64,000 nucleotides of DNA from Chamaecyparis obtusa. Its lineage: Eukaryota > Streptophyta > Pinopsida > Cupressales > Cupressaceae. Positions 35,946-48,305 of the stretch are shown here, piece by piece. The stretch is from NCBI GenBank assembly GCA_027943335.1, contig BSBK01000760.1:1263001-1327000 (forward strand). The letters run 5' to 3'. How positions within the stretch are numbered: the stretch's first letter is position 1; each line of letters starts with the position of its first letter. The notes under the pieces were generated by a model, which was given only the letters and a program-made list of their open reading frames with translations, did not search any database and was not told where the DNA came from. The translations under genes were made by a program, and so were the position numbers.

Positions 35946-37560
35946 AAAAAAAATGATGTCACTCTTTCTAGTGTATCTATGTTAGAAGTTGAGAACATGC
36001 CCATTGTGCTAGATAACATTCATAATTGGAAGGTTTTTGAGGATGATAAAGATATCCTCAAATTTATCCAATGCCTAGATCAATATGATGGCCAACAAAT
36101 TTATTACGTTTCCTCAATAGAGGTTGTTAATGGTAATGATTGCATTCTTGGAAATGAGATTGTTCAGTTAGCTTCTAACCATATTCTAAAGGGGTTAGTT
36201 GAGCTAGAAAGCATGTTTAGAATAAATGGTAATTACATGTCACAAAATACCAATACTAAGGTAGAAGATTTAGAAGAAATAAACTTAGGATTAGAGACAT
36301 CCCCTAAGTTGGTATACATTGGAAAGAAGCTAAGTAGGGATGCAAGGACCAATTTGGTAAGATTGCTGACGAAATATAAGCATATGTTTGCCTGGTCTTA
36401 TGATGATCTCAAGACTTATAGGAAGGATTTATTTAAGCATGAGATCCCTTTGAAAGAAGATACCAAACCATTTAGTAAAAAAAAGGGCATATCAATATCT
36501 TACTGGATACTAAAATGCAAATGTAATCGAAAAAGTTAAGGGATGTAGGTATAATAGAACCTATAAGACATTCATCTTGGGTTTCAAACTTGGTACTAGT
36601 AAGAAAGAAAAATGGGGACATAAGATTATGTGTTGATTTCAGGAATTTGAATGTTGCCTCATTAAAGGATAATTATCGATTGCCCAACATGGAAGCTATG
36701 CTCCAAAAAGTGACTAGATGTGAGTTTTTATCAATGATGGATGGTTTCTTAGGGTATAATCAAGTGTTGGTTAAGGAATCTGAATAATTTAAAATAGTAT
36801 TTACTACCCCCTGGGGAACTTATGTTTACATCTGTATGCCTTTTGGTTTAAAAAATGTTGGAGCTACATTTCAAAGAAAAATGGATGTGGCTTTCAAGGA
36901 TCTTATAAATGTTCTCATGGTGGTGTATTAGGATGATTTGATTTCTTACTCAAAGAAAGTTGAAGACCATTGTAATCACTTGGAAAAGGTCCTAGTCAAA
37001 GCATTAGAGTATGGCATATCATTGAATCCCAAGAAATGCCAATTTTCTATTATTGAAGGAAATCTATTTAGGCATATAGTGTCCAAGGAGGGAGTAAGGA
37101 TAGATCCTAAAGGAGTTGAAGCAATTCAAAAGGTCCTTGCTCATAAGAACCTTAAAGGTGTGCAGTCTTTCCTTGGACAAATCAATTTTGTCAGAAGATT
37201 CATTGCTATTTTTGCAGAAATGGTAAAGCCAATAGTCAAGCTATTGAAAAATGATGCAAGTTTTGATTGGAGTCAGGAAGCACAAAATAATTTTGAAAAA
37301 AAAAAGAAAACAATTCAATATGCCCCTATTCTAATCTCTCCTAATTATTCCAAACCTTTCTCCCTATTTTCTTTTGCATCTTTTCATACCATTGCAAAAG
37401 TCTTATTGCAAAAGGATGTGGAAGGATTTGAGAATCTCATTACATTCTTTAGCAAGTCATTATAGTTACCTAAATTGAACTATGAACTAATGGAAAAATA
37501 GGCTTATGCATTGGTAAAAGTAGTTAAAACATTCAAGCCTTATTTAGTTTGTGCTAAGGT
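35946..37560 (+). pseudogene. Tat-H linker, reverse transcriptase and RNase H
   Basis: A linker (35946-36470) contains NLGLETSPKLVYIGKKLS and HMFAWSYDDL, which lead into Tat RTs. RT shows LVRKKNGDIRLCVDFRNLN, MPFGLKNVGATFQRKM and the catalytic box at 36926-36937, where YxDD has TAG at x. RNase H follows, with IVKLLKNDASFDWS near 37235, FFSKSL near 37450 and LNYELMEK near 37470. A frameshift near 36530 and several stops disrupt it. Confidence 0.88.
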
Positions 37561-39034
37561 TAATGCATATGTTCCTCATGCTACAGTGAAAGACATTCTG
37601 GTTCAGATTGAAGTTATAGGAAAGAGATGCAAATAGATTAATAGAATCCAAGAGTTTGATTTGGAAATTCATATTACTAAGTTGGTAAAAGGCTTGGGAT
37701 TAGAAAATTTAATGATAGAAGAAAACTTGAACTAAGTCCATGTGAATAATGTTACCATTGGTGAAGGAATGGTTACAAGCATCAAGATGCAGCCATGATA
37801 TACACGTATTGTATATTTTGTCAAAGATGCAAGTTTCCCACAAGGCCTGAATGATAATCAAAAGAGGAGCCTAAGACTGCAAGCTCAAAGGTATGTATTT
37901 TTGTAGGGTGACTTGTATTGGAAGGACAAAGATGGAATGCTACTCTTGTGTCTGGACTAAGGGAAATCTGAGAAGGTATTAAAGGAAATGCATTTTGGAT
38001 TATGTGGAGGGAACTATTCAACCAGAGAAACAAGTCAAAAAATTTTGAGGGCTGGTTATTATTGGCTTAATATTTTTATGGATACCCACTCATTTGTTAG
38101 AAAATATGAATCTTTCCAAAGATTCTCTAGTAAACTAAAGTTCTTAGGTGCACTATTGTTGAACCCTGAAGTTGCAGAAGCCCCTTTTTCCATGTGGGCA
38201 ATTTGTAGAAAAGTCTAGTGGGGGACGTAGTTGGATATTGGTTGCTATAGATTACTTCACCAAATGCATTGAGGCAATTCCAACTAAGAAGGCTACTAGC
38301 ACAGTGGTAATAGACTTCCTAATGAATAATGTAGTCACTAGGTTTGGTGTTCCTATCAAACTAGTAATGGACAATGCCATGTATTTCATATCAAGGAAAT
38401 TTATTGATTTTTGTTCTGAAATGGGTATTAGCTTATCATATTCATCCCCTTACCACCCACAGGCCAATGGATAGGCATAATCTAGAAACAAGAGCATTTT
38501 GTAGATTCTAAAGAAGACATTAGAAAAGAACAAGAGAACTTGGCATGCAAAGTTGAAACTTGCATTGTGGGCAGACATAATTACTATGAAGAGGGTCACA
38601 GGAAAGTCCCCGTTTGAATTGGTATATGGTATGAAGTCTAGAATGCTTGTTAATAATTTGTTTCATGTATACAAGTCCATACAAGAAGAAGGTTTTGAAG
38701 TCTATGAACCTATGCAAGACAGGATGGTCCAATTGGTAGAATTGGATGAGATAAGAAGAGAAAGTCAGAAGGAGAATGTCAAGTTACAACAAAAAATGAA
38801 ATATCATTTTGACAAAAGAGAAAGTATTAGAAAATTCCAGCTTGGTGATTTAGTTATTCAATGGAATGTCAGGGATGAAGATAAGGGAAAACATAAAAGA
38901 AATTGAATCATTATGGTTGGGCCCTTATATCATTCATCATATTCATGGAAAGGATTCTTATTTTTTGAGGAATTTGGATGATGAAGAATAAGAATTGCCA
39001 GTGTATGGACAATTTCTAAAGTATTTCTTCAATT
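37561..39034 (+). pseudogene. Tat-H integrase
   Basis: The RH end (RIQEFDLEIHITKLVKGLGL, 37640-37700) runs directly into the integrase without an aRH. The zinc finger near 37985-38110 is degraded: GGN replaces the His and VRKYESF replaces the paired Cys. The core shows VAIDYFTKCIEAIPTKKA, VMDNAMYFIS and PYHPQANG (38220-38470). The C-terminal part has FQLGDLVIQW and, after a shift, a GPY-like stretch, ending near 39034. Several stops are present. Confidence 0.87.
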
Positions 39035-39256
39035 AAGACTCAAAATGTTCCATGCACAATAGTTATGTAACATATGTATAGGTGTGTTTTCTTTTGTTGT
39101 GTGTTTTCTTTCTACAGTAGGTTAGTGTTGTTGTGGTCTGTCTCCCAGAGATTCATGAATCCTTGCTATGAATTTTCCTTCAAGCATCCTCAGATAGAGC
39201 CATTGTTTGGTTATTATTTAGTTTTTCTTATTGGTGTCACTATTTATCTTAGTGAC
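39035..39256 (+). other. Tat-H 3' region before the Tat-B insertion
   Basis: Non-coding. It ends in GTGAC (39252-39256), the first copy of the Tat-B target duplication, and resumes at 50964. Confidence 0.85.
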
Positions 39257-40171
39257 TGTAATCACCCAAAAATGGTCATCTAGACTATTAGCCCCTTGCT
39301 AGCATTATTTGCTAAAATCATCAATTGCTTTTGCTAGATCAAATCTTAGTTCTATCATTTATTTGATTATTTCCTATGGGCTAACCATCTTATCCTAAAT
39401 CTTTATTTAATTAAAATGAGTTTCCTCCTCTTTTAATTAAATAAAAAGCCCCCCACTTTTCCTCTTATCCTAAGTTGCACAAATAAAGCATTATTCCTAT
39501 TTTATAAAAAGGGAAAAAGCACTTTTTGTCTCATATGGACACAAAAGTCAACTCTTATTTTCTCATTGGAGGATATTTGTGCACATGCATTGCTCCTCTT
39601 TCAAGCTCCATTGTTGATTAAATATTTTGCCTCTTAATCTCCATGGTCCATTCCTTTTCAATTCCTTTAAAAAGAGAGCTCTCTTCTCATTCTAGAGGCC
39701 CAACTTTTTATGCTAATCTTATGCTGCAGGATTTCTTGGAGACTTTGGAGCTTTTTGATATCTTATTGCATTTAGCCCTCATTCTTGCATTCTTAGCTTA
39801 GCTTCATGTTTATGCTTTCTTAGCATAGTTTCCTTTCATGCTCTAGTTTAGTTCACATAGCTTAATTAGTAAGGATTTCCATAGCTTAGCTTCCATTTCC
39901 ATAGCTTATCTTCCATTTCCATTCTTAGTATAGCTTGCATTTCATCTCCATTTGGATTCTTGAAGATATTTGCATTCTTTCCCTTGTCTCATTGAATCTC
40001 CCATTGCATGGTTTACTAGCAAGGTTATTGGCTTAATAGCTCTAGCTGATAGCATTCTTAAAACCCTTGCACTCCATGCCTAGGGAGCTCTAGGCCGCCT
40101 TCCCAAGCTTTCCCACTCATGGATTCTCTTAGAAGTAATGGCTTAGAGAAGTGCACATCTTAGTGTGTACA
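39257..40171 (+). repeat. Tat-B 5' LTR (915 bp)
   Basis: It runs from TGTAATCACCC to TAGTGTGTACA. It has TTTAATTAAA blocks near 39410-39450, a TTTAAAAAGAGAGC promoter-like box near 39665 and short CATTTCCATAGCTT repeats at 39880-39930 that are partly lacking in the 3' LTR. Confidence 0.95.
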
Positions 40172-40175
40172 TTTT

Positions 40176-40193
40176 TGGCACCCACCGTGGGGC
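40176..40193 (+). promoter_or_regulatory. Tat-B primer binding site
   Basis: TGGCACCCACCGTGGGGC begins 4 bases after the LTR and extends the shorter site of Tat-A. Confidence 0.85.
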
Positions 40194-42504
40194 AAGACAA
40201 CTCTGTTTTGTCCTTCTTTTCTTGCATTTCCACTATAGGTTTCAGCTATTTTTTATTTTTTTGTGATTTCCATACACTGTGCATATTTTTGTGCATCACT
40301 ATTATGGAATCTCGCATGAGGTTTCTCATTGTATCACGTGAATATTTTCTATTTCTAGCACTTCTGCATGTGATAAAGGTGTTTTATCATGCGGGCATGT
40401 GTATTTTCTTGCGCAAGCCCGTGTACTTCCTTGCGTGAGCCATTGTACATTCTTGCACGGGCTTGTGCTTTCTCGTGCGTGGTTTGGTACTTTCTTGTGC
40501 GGCTAGTATTGTCTCATGTGATATTCCATGATAGACAAAGACCAAAATTCTAGATTTGTTAGTTTTGCTTGTTGTTTTTAGTTTTTGTACTTTTTTGAAA
40601 ATTTTAGCATTTTCAAAATCCGTGCCACTCCAAAAAATTGGCACCCATTTTTGAGAAATTTTCCCATATGGTATCAAAAATTAAAGTGTGGTATATCATT
40701 GGAAAGCTCTTTCTGAGCTTGATCCAACCATGCTGGTTTCATTTTCAAATTTTGTCATTTGATTAGCTATTTTACTTGTAGATTACCTAATTTTTGATGT
40801 GCTAACCATTGTGGAGCTAACAAGTTGTGCTTGTAGGTGCTCTCATTGCTTGAAATATTTTCTTAAAAGAACACATGTCAAAGCTCCAAATGCACAAGGG
40901 CTACTAATGGTTTTTGTAGGGCTGCCAAAAGCATAGAAACCAATCAAGTGCTTGTTTAATTGCTTTCATTTTGAGTGTGGCATATACTAGTTGCTTCATT
41001 TCTTAGGCACTTAATATCTTGTTGTAGGAGTCTTTTGGTGGTAGGAGAGTATGCTCTTCACCCTTGTGGTGAACCAGAAATCTTGACCCACTTCTAGATT
41101 TTGAAAGCAAGAGGGTAATTAAACTTTGCTTGGTGTGTTTAGAAGAGATTTTTGAGCTAGGAGAGTATGATCTTCACCCTTAAGGTGAACCATAAATCTT
41201 GAACCTCAAAGATTAATCCATTCTTTTTTTAGTTCTAGAATCCTTTAGTGGGCCTACTCTTGAGCAATCAAGAGGAATGACCCAAGTGGGGACAAGCTAA
41301 TATCAAGCTATTCTGACCCACTATAAACTCAAGGCTATCAAGGACACAAAACCTTAGTAGATGTAGTACTTGTCTTCGCTTAATGTGAGTACTTGTAGGA
41401 TTGTGACCATGAGGAAAATGTTGAGCAAGAATGCTTAAGGTACTCTTGTGGCCACGAGGTTTGTTACTTGCTGCAAGGTAAGGAGTCCCTTTGGGGAGCA
41501 AGAGGAGTATTACAAACAAAAGCCCTTACTAACAACCATAGATAGAAGCTACCCCATTTTTCTACTTAACATCTTGGTGCAAGGATTGATCCTAGTGGAC
41601 TAACCCAGATCACTCGAAGACTACTCACCATCTGTGTTCCTTTGGTTGTGCCATTGGCACTTCCATGAAAAAGCCAACATCTATTGTGGGTAACCACTTT
41701 GTGTGAGGTGATGGGACATCAAGTGTGGGCTAAGTTGTTAAGTATTGAGCCTTTGTCCTTCTAGGTAGTAAGTTCTTGAAGTGTTCTCACTATGATCTAC
41801 CCATGCAAATGTTCTTGAACATAATATATCATGGTAGTGCTCATAGATTTTTTTCATTTTGATATCACAATTGCTTGTCTTGGCAATGTTTCTTTTTCTC
41901 TTGCGCAAGTGTTTTATGACATGTTTGATCACCTACTATTTGCAAACTTGTCTATTTCCTGATATTACTGTGCTTGAAGCCAAGAAATTGTACTTGACAA
42001 CTTACAACATTGACCAAATTGCTTTCAAAATTGAGTTTCTCATGCTCACTGGTCAAGAGTCATATGATACTAAAACATCATCGCACACCCTCAATCAAGA
42101 GTCCTGAGTTATTCTATTGTCCTACTTCTATTACAATCTAGAGCTACTAAACTTGAATTTTAACCTGTCGCAGATTGTATTTTCCTATTCTTACCTGAAG
42201 CTGGTTTGTTATTTGCATGCTTAGGTTTGTTCTAGACTGAAAAATGACCTAAAACTATTGGGTTTGAGCCTAAACAATGCTACTTTTGATCACTTGTCAC
42301 ACTATGGTCACCTCTCTAACTACTTGCTAAATCAAGCTTCTTGCTCATATCTCGACTTGACTCAATTGACTGTTGCAAGTTCTTGAGCACTTTTGACAAG
42401 TTAGCTCTATTGTTCTATCTTGAGAAGTGATCTTCATTAGCTTTTCTTATCTCAATATCTAAGAAACTTTGTCTCATTCTCTTAGTCAAACAACAATTCT
42501 TTTC
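40194..42504 (+). other. Tat-B leader, non-coding
   Basis: 2.3 kb with no conserved frame. It holds GC-rich short tandem repeats (40390-40510) and two near copies of GGAGAGTATGATCTTCACCCT (41044 and 41158), each followed by a GGTGAACCA-like stretch. Confidence 0.7.
40390..40510 (+). repeat. GC-rich degenerate tandem repeat in the Tat-B leader
   Basis: About four units of 30-35 bp share TTCTTGCGCAAGCCCGTGTAC, with the palindrome CTTGCGCAAG in the first. It stands out by GC content from its AT-rich surroundings. Confidence 0.7.
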
Positions 42505-44680
42505 ATGCCGGTTACAACTCGGTCTCAATTTGAGCAAGGGAGTCACCCTCCGTTCAATTATACACAGTTACCTTCTCCAACAACATGTTCATGAGTGCCC
42601 ATTAGCAATGATTGTTCTAGTTCTAACCAATCAGAGGATCCTAAGGTTACCCCATGGTATAAAGGAGGCTTCCTTTTCTCCGCATTCAAGACCTCCAAAA
42701 GCACAAACAGTGTCTCACTCACTTTGACTGAACAAGAGAAATTTCACCATTTGCAAGAACATTTTGAGCATAAGGACAACCAAGCATGCTTAGATAAAGA
42801 ACACAATCAAAACATAATGGATGCTGCTAGGCACATGGCTTTTAGAGGAATTTCTTATGAGCAACCTGAGACTAGTGGTTATGAGCATATACCACTTTTT
42901 GGTACTAATGGAAATTATGGTGACAACACACTACCAAGGTCCCCTCCAAGATGGACTTTTGATGTACCTTCTTCACCTCCTAGACCCCTTCCCTCTCACC
43001 ATGAGGAAGAAGCTGTTGATGAGGTTTCTAGTGAGGAGCTTATGAGATTTGAACAAGATGAGGTCTCCCAAAGAATGATGCATAAACTCTTAGAGCGTAA
43101 TGGAGACCAATATTTTAAATACATGACTTTTAGAGGATACAAGCTTCCTCCCAGCTATGATGTCTGACAAATTGTACAAGAAAGAGTACCAAAAGAATTG
43201 GAAACCCTTAGAGAGGAATTACACCAGACAAATCAACGTCTTGCCCAGATGGAAATAGAAAGAGAGCCTCCAAAGGTATCTTTTGTAGAATCTATTTGTG
43301 CTCTTCCCTTTGATAGGAGTCTACACATGGTCCCATTTCCTAGGGATATTGAGGTTCCCAAATATGACAAGTATGATGGAAGTGGTGACCCCCATGACCA
43401 TGTGTGTCACTTTTACACTCTTAGCATGGACTTCCTTCATGAAGACACATTTATACTATGATTGTTCCCTAGAAGTCTAAGAGGACAAGCTTTGGAGTAG
43501 TTTTCCAAGTTGACACCACCTCTTAGGACATTTGATGAGTTGGCTATGTGCTTCACTGAACATTATCCATACAACATCCAATAGCCTATCACCATTATAG
43601 ATCTAAGTGCTCTAAGAAAAAATCAAGGTGAGCCATTTGCCACTTACTTGCAATGTTGGAGGTCATTCTATTCTTGATATCCTCGTCGACTACCTGAGAG
43701 GGAAAAGATTGACATCTTCATCAACACTCTAGTGCCTGAGTTGTATTATGATCTAAGGAAACAACTATTCTCCTCTTTCAATGACATGGTTGAAAGTGCA
43801 TATCAGATTGAGGATGTGGCCATAAGAAAGGGGGATATTATTATCAATAAAGATACCAGAGGTAATGGAAAGGACAAGAGAAAACCTTGGAATAGAAACA
43901 AGTAAATTGTCACTAATGGGGTTGTAGATGTTCCAAAAGTTAAAGAGCCTACTTTCAATCTCTCTAATGCTATCTACGTAGCAAAACAACAAGAAGCTGC
44001 CAATGCTCAAAATGCTCCTAAACCTCAGTATACAGACAAGCCAAAGAATCAATACCAACGATGGGTCTACACCAAGTTGGCTAAACCATACGATGTGAGT
44101 CTTAAGACTTTGGTGGCCAATAATTATCTTACTCTTCCTACCAATCCTCATCCCTACGATCCACTAGTTAAGCCTAATTGGTGGAGGGTGGACCATTACT
44201 ACCACTATCATAGAAATAAGGGACACAAGACTGACAATTGTTTCATGCTTAAAGATGCTATACAAGATCTCATAGATGGAGGCACAGTTCTCACAGATGG
44301 CTTAGTTAAAAATTTTGATCACTAGGCTTTCAAAGACCCTCTACCTAAGTATGACAAGTGGGAGTCCTCTCAAGAAAATAATAAGAATCATGATGCTAAG
44401 ATCAAATACACATATACTTCTAATATGCCTGTAATCAACATGGTAGAGCCCATCGAGAGTGTTCTTATGATGAGATCTCAAGATGATAATGACACCAATC
44501 ATGGTAGGCCAAAGTTGGTCTTGCAAACACTAGATGGTTCATCTTCTCGAAGTGAGGCACTGAATGTTATTACTAGGGGGCAAGCCAAAATTGTCCTTAA
44601 AACTACACCTGATCCTAAGAAAATCTCTTCTTCCAAACCAATGGCTCCTTCAGTCTTGTGCAGCTATGATCTTGTACACT
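42505..44680 (+). pseudogene. Tat-B gag
   Basis: The start ATG at 42505 gives MPVTTRSQFEQGSHPP. The N-terminal region is Pro-rich (PRSPPRW, SSPPRPLPS). The capsid domain runs from 43270 to 43830 with VPKYDKYDGSGDPHDHV, FPRSLRGQALE and YPRRLPEREKIDIFI. The finger near 44195 (HYHRNKGHKTDNCFMLKD) has Tyr for the first Cys. Stops lie near 42589, 43165, 43459, 43498, 43582, 43676 and 43902. Several sit where Tat-A keeps Arg, Trp or Gln. Confidence 0.88.
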
Positions 44681-45852
44681 AATTGCAATGGACACCAGCC
44701 CAGATATCTATTTTTGAGTTGCTTGAGTTATCACCTTTGCACAAAGAGATCCTTGAGAAAGCTTTGTGTATAGAAAATGTCCTCAATGACATTGACCCAG
44801 ATAGGTTCCAGGATATGGTCAACCATATCTCATCTCCCCATTACCTCTCTTTTCTTGTAGAAGATGAAACATCTCTTTGCCACCCTCATAATCTTGCTCT
44901 ACACATCGAAGTTCAAGTCTACCATACGTGAGTCCACTGAGTCTTGATAGACAATGGTGCAAGGTTAAATATTATTTCTTTCAATGTGGTACAAAAACTA
45001 GGATTGTCATAATTTGTTGTAGATCCTAAGCGAAAAATTACTATAAAAGCATATGATGAAGTGGAAAGATCTTCTAAGGGTCTTGTCATGCTGCCTATCC
45101 GAGTGGGCCCTGTCATGAAAGATATTAGGTTCCAAGTGTTGGACATCCCACTCACATATAAAATTCTTCTAGGTCATCCTTGGATCCATGACATGCAAGA
45201 TATCCCTTCCACTTACCACTAGTGTGTCAAATTTCCATACAATGGCACTCAAGTTGTGATTCCTGGAGACCATAATATTGCTATCAATACTCTTGCTATA
45301 GTAGAAATGTTTGTTCCTCACAACAAACCTTCTGATGATCCTAGTGAAACCCTGATTGAGGCTAAACAAACATTAAAGATGATGAGTATTGGTATGGGAG
45401 AATACACACTGGATTCCCTTGCTGCTCTGCCTACTTCTCCTAGATCATATGGTAGACCTTCTAACAAGCTGAAGCCTTATGCTTCCACCATGATAGTCTT
45501 TGATACCTTTGTTCCTTAATCCATACCCTTAGAGGTAAAAAGAGAAGAGCAAGCTATTAGGGAATGGATCTATAGAGAAGAAGAGGGTAGTATGATAATT
45601 GCTACTCCTATTTCCCCTAAGCACTATGGTAAAGGCTATAATTTTTTGTAGAAAATGGGCTATCAAGGTCAAGGACCTATAAATGATAATGGGCATGCCA
45701 TCATTAAGCCTTTGAGTCATGCCAATGGCTGACCCTTTAAAGATACAATAGGTCTAGGATATGGTGCCAAAGATGACCTCCCTGATTGTTCCAGAAATGT
45801 TCCCATAATCAGTGATTTAGACACAGATACAGATGAGTCACCACTGCACACT
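44681..45852 (+). pseudogene. Tat-B protease and G-patch-like segment
   Basis: ISIFELLELSPLHKEIL opens the region as in Tat-A. The protease active site reads VLIDNGARLNI (DNG), and the end reads ILLGHPWIHDMQDIPSTYH. A Gly-rich segment at 45625-45770 (KGYNFL, KMGYQGQGPI, LGYG) aligns with the G-patch-like part of Tat-A. About eight in-frame stops are present (for example near 44929, 44938, 45010, 45220, 45517, 45648 and 45730). Confidence 0.83.
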
Positions 45853-47265
45853 ATGGCTCAAATGGGAGACAATCTCACTTCTACTTCACTCCTTTGGGGA
45901 GAAGAGTTCATACCTGATGAGGACACAGCTGGAGCCTCTATGTTTAGCAACTATGTGCCTAATGAATCATTGAGCTTTGACAGACAACATCAAAACATTG
46001 AGCGGCTACTAGAGAGAGGAGATCTCACACATGATGACATGGGTACCTCTACTTCTCGACATCCTAAGCCTTCTTGGTGCAAACATCCCAGTAGAAGCTC
46101 AACAATAGATTCCAATGAGTACAAATGGGACACTCTTTCAGAGGGATCTTCCATGATGGATATGGATGTTGATGTGGTTCATACTTATAGTGACCAACCT
46201 GATGTAGTCTCTGAGTCTTGCATTGGGTCTAATGAGTTTGATCCCCATATTGCTTTAGTGGACCACACTGGTCCTTCTATGACAAATCTAGATCTTGAAA
46301 CTTTTGGAGCCGACCCTATAAGCTCAACCTCTCTCATCACCAGAGATGACACCTATTGCATAAATGCTCTTGAACCTGTCACTCCACTTTCCTTCATACA
46401 TTTAGATCTCAATGGCATTAAACCTATAATCTCTTCCACCAACAAACCAGCAACACAAATGACTAAATCAGATCTCAAAAGACAAAAGCAATGGTCAGAT
46501 GGAAAAAACCACATTGTGGCAGTATCCAAACCTAAAAATAGTACAAATAAACAACAATTTTCCACATTCTTTCAAGGGAAAAAGATTAACTCTACATGGA
46601 CATATTCAGACATGCTTGGTTTAAACACTGAGCTTATCATTACTCCAAGGGTCACACCTATCAAACAAAAGCTCATAAAGATGCATCCCCATGTGGCATT
46701 ACTGGTTAAGACTGAATGTGAAAAGCATAGATCTGAGAACAAGGTTGTTGATGCCATGGCTACTTTGGCATCCATTCTACAACTAGAAGAGCATGAATCA
46801 TGCTTTGAGTTCCTAGTGGAAGAATTACCTTATCTCACCTACAATTCTCTTGTTGAATCATCATGGTATACCACCATCTTTTCCCATCTCCCAGATCAAG
46901 TTATCCTTGAAAATCTACCACGCCATGAGAAGCACCACCTCCTCTGCAATTCCTTACACTTTACCCTCATCTCTGGTGACTTGTATAGGAAGGGTCTAGA
47001 TGGAACTCTCCTTAAGTGTCTAGAATTAGAGAAGTCAGAAAAGGTGCTAGCTAAAATCCATGATGGCATATGTGGATCACATTCTAACGGTCTTACATTA
47101 TCTCAAAAATTGCTTAGGGCTGGTTACTATTGGTTGAACTGGTTGGGACCTTCTATCATCACAACAGTAGCATTTGGGTCCACAGCCTATCAGTTATCTA
47201 CATCAGAGGAAGCAAAGCTTACCAAGCCTATCAATGTTCTACATTTGAAGAAGTTTTATGCCTAA
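45853..47265 (+). CDS. Tat-B fused pol remnant, 470 codons, open
   Basis: The frame is uninterrupted. It contains the acidic linker (LLWGEE, DMDVDVVHTYSDQPDVV), the first residues before RT (MLGLNTELI, KMHPHVALLVK), then jumps to the last aRH motif (VVDAMATLASILQLEEHES). The integrase zinc finger follows (HDGICGSHSNG), then a second jump from LLRAGYYW straight to the C-terminal NWLGPSI and HLKKFYA. RT, RH, the aRH catalytic core and the integrase core are absent. Both joins keep the frame. Upstream gag and protease have stops, so expression is doubtful. It could be a decayed product of a fixed non-autonomous design. Confidence 0.85.
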   Translation: MAQMGDNLTSTSLLWGEEFIPDEDTAGASMFSNYVPNESLSFDRQHQNIERLLERGDLTHDDMGTSTSRHPKPSWCKHPSRSSTIDSNEYKWDTLSEGSSMMDMDVDVVHTYSDQPDVVSESCIGSNEFDPHIALVDHTGPSMTNLDLETFGADPISSTSLITRDDTYCINALEPVTPLSFIHLDLNGIKPIISSTNKPATQMTKSDLKRQKQWSDGKNHIVAVSKPKNSTNKQQFSTFFQGKKINSTWTYSDMLGLNTELIITPRVTPIKQKLIKMHPHVALLVKTECEKHRSENKVVDAMATLASILQLEEHESCFEFLVEELPYLTYNSLVESSWYTTIFSHLPDQVILENLPRHEKHHLLCNSLHFTLISGDLYRKGLDGTLLKCLELEKSEKVLAKIHDGICGSHSNGLTLSQKLLRAGYYWLNWLGPSIITTVAFGSTAYQLSTSEEAKLTKPINVLHLKKFYA

Positions 47266-47377
47266 GGTTCTTGAGCCCTTTGTACATACTTATTGATCCT
47301 GAAAAAATTCAAAACATTCATATATGATGCTGAAAAAATCCTAAAAAGTATAAAAAGTACTGAAAAATGAGCATCCT

Positions 47378-47401
47378 AGTGAAAACCTAGCAATAGGCGC
47401 T
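47378..47401 (+). other. conserved 3' UTR stem-loop, Tat-B copy 1
   Basis: Outer stem AGTG/CGCT, bulge AAAA, inner stem CCTA/TAGG and loop GCAA (a GNRA loop). All eight pairs form, one of them U-G. Confidence 0.75.
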
Positions 47402-47464
47402 TTGATGTCTCACCAAAAAAATAAAAAAATGCAAAAAATTAAAAAAAAATAGAAAAAGTTCCTT

Positions 47465-47488
47465 GGTGAAAACCTGGAAATAGGTGCC
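47465..47488 (+). other. conserved 3' UTR stem-loop, Tat-B copy 2
   Basis: Outer stem GGTG/TGCC, bulge AAAA, inner stem CCTG/TAGG and loop GAAA. All pairs form when G-U is allowed. Confidence 0.75.
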
Positions 47489-47542
47489 TTGGTAGAAAAA
47501 TACAAAAAAATTGAAAAAAGTCCTAAAAAAAATCTATCAAAT

Positions 47543-47566
47543 GGTGAAAACCTGGAAACAGGCACT
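47543..47566 (+). other. conserved 3' UTR stem-loop, Tat-B copy 3
   Basis: Outer stem GGTG/CACT, bulge AAAA, inner stem CCTG/CAGG and loop GAAA. Confidence 0.78.
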
Positions 47567-48305
47567 GCTTGAGACCCTTGCACCTATGTCTATTAGTCTT
47601 GCATGGTGCTCCTTCACTCCACTTCTCACTTTTCCTCTCCTAGCCTAGAATTGACTCTTGTCTTACTCTAGGGGGCATATGTTGTTCTAAGATTATCTTG
47701 GGTCTCTTTGTGCGTCTGGGTTTATTGGGCCACTTGGTTCCAATGGTGTTTTTCAACACCACCCCAATTATTTTTTTTAACACTTCCCTAGCATCAAGTG
47801 TTTCTCAGCACTTATCAGATATCCTACCTACAGTCTCGAATGACGTAATATTTCTCACTGGTAGATGCGATACTCAAAGTTTGACTCTCTGACGTACACA
47901 AATGCACTTAAACACTTGACTTGCTGAGATTTATTTCTTTGTGTGCTATCTATGATGATTTCTTTGATGATAGTTCTATCTCTAATAGTTTTTGATGATG
48001 CTGAGCTAGAAGACTGGGGCATGAGGACATGTTTTATTTTCTTTCTGCTTGTGGGTATATCTTGTTGATCCTCACAGTCATGAGCATTTATGCTTGTTCC
48101 ACTTGACACTAGGATCTACAATGTATTATCCTTGATTGTTTTTTGCAAGTGCATGCTTATAGTCATCTTGACTTTCCTTGTGTCTCGAAGCAAGTATAAT
48201 CTTGCTATATCAAACTTAGGGAACCTCACTGCACTAGTCATCTTGATCTACATGTCTTTGATGCCTAGGTGAGATTTCCACATTCCTATCTGATATAGAT
48301 CATAT

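Noticed and set aside
40390..40510. Possible CRISPR-like array (regular short repeats)
   Set aside because: Units are diverged, spacers are not distinct, and the setting is a plant retrotransposon leader.
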